Shown piece after piece: positions 34,152-37,526 of a DNA stretch of 37,526 nucleotides. Every line of letters starts with the position of its first letter. Positions within the stretch are counted from its first letter, which is position 1. The notes under the pieces are model-generated. The model worked only from the letters and a program-made list of their open reading frames with translations, did not search any database and was not told the DNA's origin. The stretch is from Bacteroidetes bacterium CG2_30_33_31 (GTDB taxonomy: Bacteria > Bacteroidota > Bacteroidia > Bacteroidales > UBA1556), in the NCBI GenBank assembly GCA_001872625.1, contig MNXP01000065.1, positions 1 through 37,526 of the forward strand, written 5' to 3'. The position numbers were made by a program, and so were the translations under genes.

Positions 34152-35066
34152 ATGAATAAAAAATTAATTTATTTGTTAATGATTATGCTTGGAATATGCA
34201 TTATTTCGTGCAAGAAAAACACACCTTTTGTTAAAGATAATAAAATTGTGCCCGAAAATGTATCAATAATATTAGAGTCAATTAAAAAAAGCTCGGTTAA
34301 ATACCAGAATGAAAGTAAGGATAAACCGAATTGGAAAAAAATTCTAAAAATTGCAGGGAAAGATATAACAGGCGCATTATCAGGTGCTGGCACTGGGGCT
34401 GCCGTAGGGGGCTTAATAGGAGCTGGAATAGTTGGCGTTGGAGCTGGAGCAGGTGTAATTACTGGTGCAGCCTATGGTGCACTTGCTGGTGGGATTGGAT
34501 CTTCTCTTTATGAAGGAGGCACAAAATCTGCCCCTCCGAGTTCAACAAATTACTCATTTAATATTAATATTGGAAATGCTTATGAGAATTTAGCTATTGA
34601 ACATATTTATATATTGAACCTTGGTTTATCAAATAAGGATTTGTTTTTCATATTTGATTCTATAAACAATGTATATGTTTTACAAAATGGAACATTTATT
34701 AATTATTTGATTGACAGAGAAGTCACTTTAGGATTGATTACAGAAGATTATACTGAATGTTTCAATTCAAGCGCTCTTGAATCCTTGAATTCTAGTTTAG
34801 ACAATTTTTTTCCTTTTGATTCCGATTTTTTTGTTAAGTTTCCTATTTATTCAAATTACTTACAATCATCAGGCGTTATTAGTGAAAACGTTAAACTCGT
34901 TTTAAATAGTTATTTTGCTAATATGGAAGTTCTTAGTTCTTTAGAATCTGTTATTAGCTATTCTGAATCGGTTGAGATAGCGTCCAATTTATCTGATATT
35001 GATAAATGTTTATTATTAACCACCATGGCCTTAACAAGGCATGATATTACATATTGGTTTATTTAA
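34152..35066 (+). CDS. Lipoprotein with glycine-zipper hairpin
   Basis: From the ATG at 34152 this is a 304-residue lipoprotein: signal peptide of about 19 residues, lipobox CIISC, and a lipidated cysteine near 20. After a charged region with KDKPNWKKILKIAGKD comes a 45-residue Gly/Ala-rich hydrophobic stretch (about 75-118: ITGALSGAGTGAAVGGLIGA and onward to AGGIGSSLYEGG), which looks like a two-helix glycine-zipper membrane hairpin. The rest (about 125-304) is an unrecognised domain rich in N, S, L and F. Glycine zippers occur in outer-membrane lipoproteins and in pore-forming bacteriocins; which applies here is unknown. It is followed by a perfect 10-bp hairpin and the beta-barrel gene. 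Confidence 0.75.
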   Translation: MNKKLIYLLMIMLGICIISCKKNTPFVKDNKIVPENVSIILESIKKSSVKYQNESKDKPNWKKILKIAGKDITGALSGAGTGAAVGGLIGAGIVGVGAGAGVITGAAYGALAGGIGSSLYEGGTKSAPPSSTNYSFNINIGNAYENLAIEHIYILNLGLSNKDLFFIFDSINNVYVLQNGTFINYLIDREVTLGLITEDYTECFNSSALESLNSSLDNFFPFDSDFFVKFPIYSNYLQSSGVISENVKLVLNSYFANMEVLSSLESVISYSESVEIASNLSDIDKCLLLTTMALTRHDITYWFI

Positions 35067-35074
35067 TTAATATT

Positions 35075-35108
35075 GGATGTGTAGCAGTTTTTACTACACA
35101 TCCAATTT
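35075..35108 (+). terminator. Hairpin after lipoprotein, probable terminator
   Basis: GGATGTGTAG and CTACACATCC form a perfect 10-bp stem around a 9-base loop, 9 bases after the lipoprotein stop. The trailing run (AATTTT) is short, so termination may be partial. Confidence 0.65.
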
Positions 35109-35132
35109 TGTCAAATGATAATTAATAATATT

Positions 35133-35768
35133 ATGAAACACTTATTTTTTCTTCTGTTTATATTTTTAGCATTGAATATGTCTGCCCAAAAATTTAATTT
35201 TTCATCAGGAGTTTTATTATCAGGGGGCGTTAAGTTGAGTGAGTTAAATCAGAATCTAGTTAAATTTGGTGCGCCTTTCCCCAACAGATTGATTGGAGGT
35301 GATTTAGAAATCACCTATTCTTTTAAAGACAATTATGTTCTTTCTTTTCGACCTATTTTTATGAGTAATTTAATAAAAAATGATAGTATATCTACACATT
35401 GTTCAGAGTCGATGTTTACAATGAATTTCGGCAAAACATTTAAATTAATTGATGATTTTAAATTTAAACCTACATTTGGTTATGCAGTGATATTTATTAA
35501 TGTGAATTCAAAATTTAATGATAAAACTTTGATTTCTAATCAACCAAAGGTAAAACTACCAACAACATCATTATATCAGCTTTCATCATATACTCATTCA
35601 TTGATTTTTAGTTTTGAAACAATTCTGTATGATAATTACTCTTTTTCAGCAACCTACGTTTTGTCTCTGCATATTCAAGAATGGACATCTAATTTATATA
35701 CTTTTGATCAATCATTCTATGATAATTTGAGTAACTTTTTTATAGGTATTAAATACAACTTTAAGTAG
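35133..35768 (+). CDS. Predicted outer-membrane beta-barrel protein
   Basis: From the ATG at 35133 this is a 211-residue protein with a signal peptide ending in NMSAQ (about 20 residues). After it come alternating hydrophobic and polar strands: FNFSSGVLLSGGVKLSEL, GGDLEITYSFKDNYVLSFRP, FTMNFGKTFKL, FKPTFGYAVIFINV, and the final FFIGIKYNFK. A terminal aromatic residue before the C-terminal K and strand periodicity fit small outer-membrane porin-like barrels (PorT/OmpW size class). No specific function is recognised. It lies 15 bases before the RCC1 gene and may be cotranscribed with it. Confidence 0.7.
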   Translation: MKHLFFLLFIFLALNMSAQKFNFSSGVLLSGGVKLSELNQNLVKFGAPFPNRLIGGDLEITYSFKDNYVLSFRPIFMSNLIKNDSISTHCSESMFTMNFGKTFKLIDDFKFKPTFGYAVIFINVNSKFNDKTLISNQPKVKLPTTSLYQLSSYTHSLIFSFETILYDNYSFSATYVLSLHIQEWTSNLYTFDQSFYDNLSNFFIGIKYNFK

Positions 35769-35783
35769 TTAAAAAAATTAAAT

Positions 35784-37205
35784 ATGAAAAAATATTTTGT
35801 TTTGATAGTAATTTCATTCTTTATTAGTCAAATTGGCTACACACAATTAGGATGGATAAAAATAGAATGTGGAGGTGAATTTAGTATTGCCTTACGCTCT
35901 GATTCTACATTGTGGAGCTGGGGATTTAACGGAAATGGACAATTAGGAATAAATAATACATTAACTCAGATGACCCCCATTAAGGTTGATTCAACTCATA
36001 ATTGGAAAGATATTTCGGCAGGTGCATTTCACTGTTTAGCTATTAAATCTGATGGAACAATGTGGTCTTGGGGATTGAATAGTAATGGGCAACTTGGCAA
36101 TGGGAACACTTCACAAAGTCTAGTTCCGATACAAATTGGAAGCAGTATTCAATGGAAAAGTATTGCTGCTGGGCAAGCGCATAATTTGGCTTTAACAACA
36201 GATAGTAGTCTATACGCATGGGGATTCAATTTCTCGGGAGATGTCGGTGATTGCACTAATACAGATAAAAATATTCCTGTTGCTATAATGCAAAATAAAA
36301 AATGGATTTCTATTGCTGCTGGAGGGGTCCATTCGATGGCAATAGATTCTAAATTTCAACTTTGGACATGGGGAGACAATTCAATTTCTCAATTAGGCGA
36401 TACTATTATAAATCAAACATCTACGCCGAGAAAAATTGGTAATGATAGTAATTGGTTATCCGTATCAGCTGGATATGCCTTTTCAACAGCTATAAAAAGA
36501 AATCATTCATTATGGAGTTGGGGCTTCAATGGTAATGGTCAATTAGGTCAAGGAACATTAGCAACTTTGGTTGTGCCAACTCAAATTGGTCTTGATTTAA
36601 ATTGGGATAAAATAATAGCTGGTGGTTCCTATGTTTTTGCAATTAAACAGGACTCTTCATTATGGGCATGGGGTTATAATGGTATGGGCCAACTTGGAAC
36701 AGGAAACACTATTCAAAAACTTAATCCAACTAATGTCGGCATAGATAAAAAATGGATAGCAGTTGCAGCAGCCACTGGATTTGCATATAATTCTTCACTT
36801 TATGGTCTCCATTCCCTAGCTTTAAGTAAAGATAAAAATGTAATTTGTTCATCTGGAGCAAATTATGCAGGACAATTGGGAAATGGAAGCACTATTGATA
36901 AACAAAATTTCGACTGTAATACTGGCTTCATAAACAGCTTAAACGAAGCCGCTATTATTAAAAAGCAAAAGCTAATTATCTACCCAAATCCTGCCACCGA
37001 CCAAATTAAATTTGCCATCAACAAACAAGGCGTAAAACTTCAAAACATAAGAATTTATAACGCAAGTGGTTGTATGGTTTTGTACCAAAACACAAATTAT
37101 ACCCTCTTCACTTATTCAGTTTCCTCCCTACCAAAAGGTATTTATTTTGTTGAAATACAGAGCGAAAAAGGAGAAGTTTTTAGAGAAAAATTTGTGAGAG
37201 AGTGA
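35784..37205 (+). CDS. Secreted RCC1-repeat propeller protein with T9SS sorting domain
   Basis: This 473-residue protein has a signal peptide (about 1-20, ending GYTQ) and then seven RCC1-type repeats (about 22-375). Each carries the pattern LWSWGxNxxGQLGxGN...P..I and a strand such as WKSIAAGQAHNLAL, which would fold as a seven-bladed propeller. The C-terminal 80 residues are a type A T9SS sorting domain: IYPNPATDQIKF, LQNIRIYNASG, SVSSLPKGIYFVEIQ and the basic end VFREKFVRE. Export across the outer membrane by T9SS and surface attachment are therefore likely. RCC1 propellers usually bind proteins; the target is unknown. It is last in the cassette, followed by a second, broken sorting domain. 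Confidence 0.92.
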   Translation: MKKYFVLIVISFFISQIGYTQLGWIKIECGGEFSIALRSDSTLWSWGFNGNGQLGINNTLTQMTPIKVDSTHNWKDISAGAFHCLAIKSDGTMWSWGLNSNGQLGNGNTSQSLVPIQIGSSIQWKSIAAGQAHNLALTTDSSLYAWGFNFSGDVGDCTNTDKNIPVAIMQNKKWISIAAGGVHSMAIDSKFQLWTWGDNSISQLGDTIINQTSTPRKIGNDSNWLSVSAGYAFSTAIKRNHSLWSWGFNGNGQLGQGTLATLVVPTQIGLDLNWDKIIAGGSYVFAIKQDSSLWAWGYNGMGQLGTGNTIQKLNPTNVGIDKKWIAVAAATGFAYNSSLYGLHSLALSKDKNVICSSGANYAGQLGNGSTIDKQNFDCNTGFINSLNEAAIIKKQKLIIYPNPATDQIKFAINKQGVKLQNIRIYNASGCMVLYQNTNYTLFTYSVSSLPKGIYFVEIQSEKGEVFREKFVRE

Positions 37206-37283
37206 AAGCTGAGTTAAGAGATGCGAAAAAGTAAAGATAAAAAAGTATCCCCCCGACCATTTACATCTGGCAGAAGGTTTTAA

Positions 37284-37475
37284 AATTTTAATTTTTTTAG
37301 GGTCGATATTGTTGAGTTGGAGTTTGTTCAATTGCTTGATTTACTAGGGAAAGTAGTCATGCGGAAGGAGTTAAACACAGCAGCAGCCAGCTTGGATATC
37401 CAAAATTTGCCTTCCAGGCATATCTTCTTCGTTGCCATACTCAATCGGGCAAAAGCTTTAGAGGAAGCTTGTTAA
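37284..37475 (+). pseudogene. Degraded T9SS sorting domain remnant
   Basis: With no start codon, the frame reads VELEFVQLLDLLGKVV, then KELNTAAASLDIQNLPS, then RHIFFVAILNRAKALEEAC and a stop. This is the type A sorting-domain pattern (...lDllGKvV...KEL......DIqNLPsGiYFVail), but GIYF has become RHIFF and the end lacks the basic tail, so it is broken. Its second half is shared with the repeat at 33535. It is the residue of another exported protein. Confidence 0.7.
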
Positions 37476-37526
37476 AAAATTAATATCATTTTCCAATTAT
37501 CGCATTTTCAAATTACCGCATCTACT
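37399..37526 (+). repeat. 128-bp direct repeat, copy B (reaches window end)
   Basis: This is the second copy of the repeat at 33535-33662, with two differences (near 37493 and 37499). It runs to the last base of the window and may continue beyond it. Confidence 0.9.

Overview
The window is AT-rich DNA from a member of the Bacteroidota. Four things point there. The ATP synthase genes run atpB-atpE-atpF-atpH-atpA-atpG without atpD/atpC, with an exported N-terminal extension on subunit a. Promoter-like boxes fit TAnnTTTG rather than TATAAT. One protein carries a type IX secretion (T9SS) C-terminal domain. Several lipoproteins and a threonine dehydrogenase are of types common in this phylum. The order or genus cannot be resolved from the sequence alone.

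Layout. 1-1115: remains of an RHS/YD-repeat protein joined to the 3' end of an IS3-type transposase. 1341-6247: core metabolism (AI-2E-type permease, 2,4-dienoyl-CoA reductase-like SDR, dihydroorotase, threonine dehydrogenase). 6511-11527 (minus): ATP synthase operon, with a terminator-like hairpin between atpE and atpF. 11789-11862: tRNA-Asn(GTT). 12016-14580: two decayed insertion sequences, an IS5-family copy inserted at the 3' end of an IS110-family copy; the IS110 upstream region looks like a structured bridge-RNA locus. 15455-22827: an eight-gene operon for respiratory sulfur chemistry. 23028-33233: CorA, an orphan histidine kinase, glucose-6-phosphate isomerase, a CvfB-like S1 protein, asparaginase, TatD, a small lipoprotein, a GT9 glycosyltransferase, an EamA permease and a methyltransferase. 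33264-37526: an accessory cassette (glycine-zipper lipoprotein, outer-membrane barrel, T9SS-exported RCC1 propeller) bracketed by two copies of a 128-bp direct repeat that derives from the end of a T9SS sorting domain.

Most interesting is 15455-22827. A Tat-exported molybdopterin enzyme (PsrA/PhsA type), a four-cluster ferredoxin subunit and an NrfD-type quinone-reactive membrane subunit are followed by two half-size YeeE/YedE sulfur-transport proteins and three exported rhodanese-fold proteins. All three end in the same ten residues, KKESAGGGCN, on an Ala/Ser/Pro/Lys-rich linker. The three tails differ only at synonymous codon positions. Three of the four rhodanese domains have lost the catalytic cysteine, so the tail cysteine is the best candidate sulfur carrier. 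The layout suggests a periplasmic relay in which sulfane sulfur rides on a flexible C-terminal arm, similar in principle to the GGCGG arm of SoxY but on a rhodanese scaffold. This function is inference; the tail, the missing cysteines and the gene order are seen directly.
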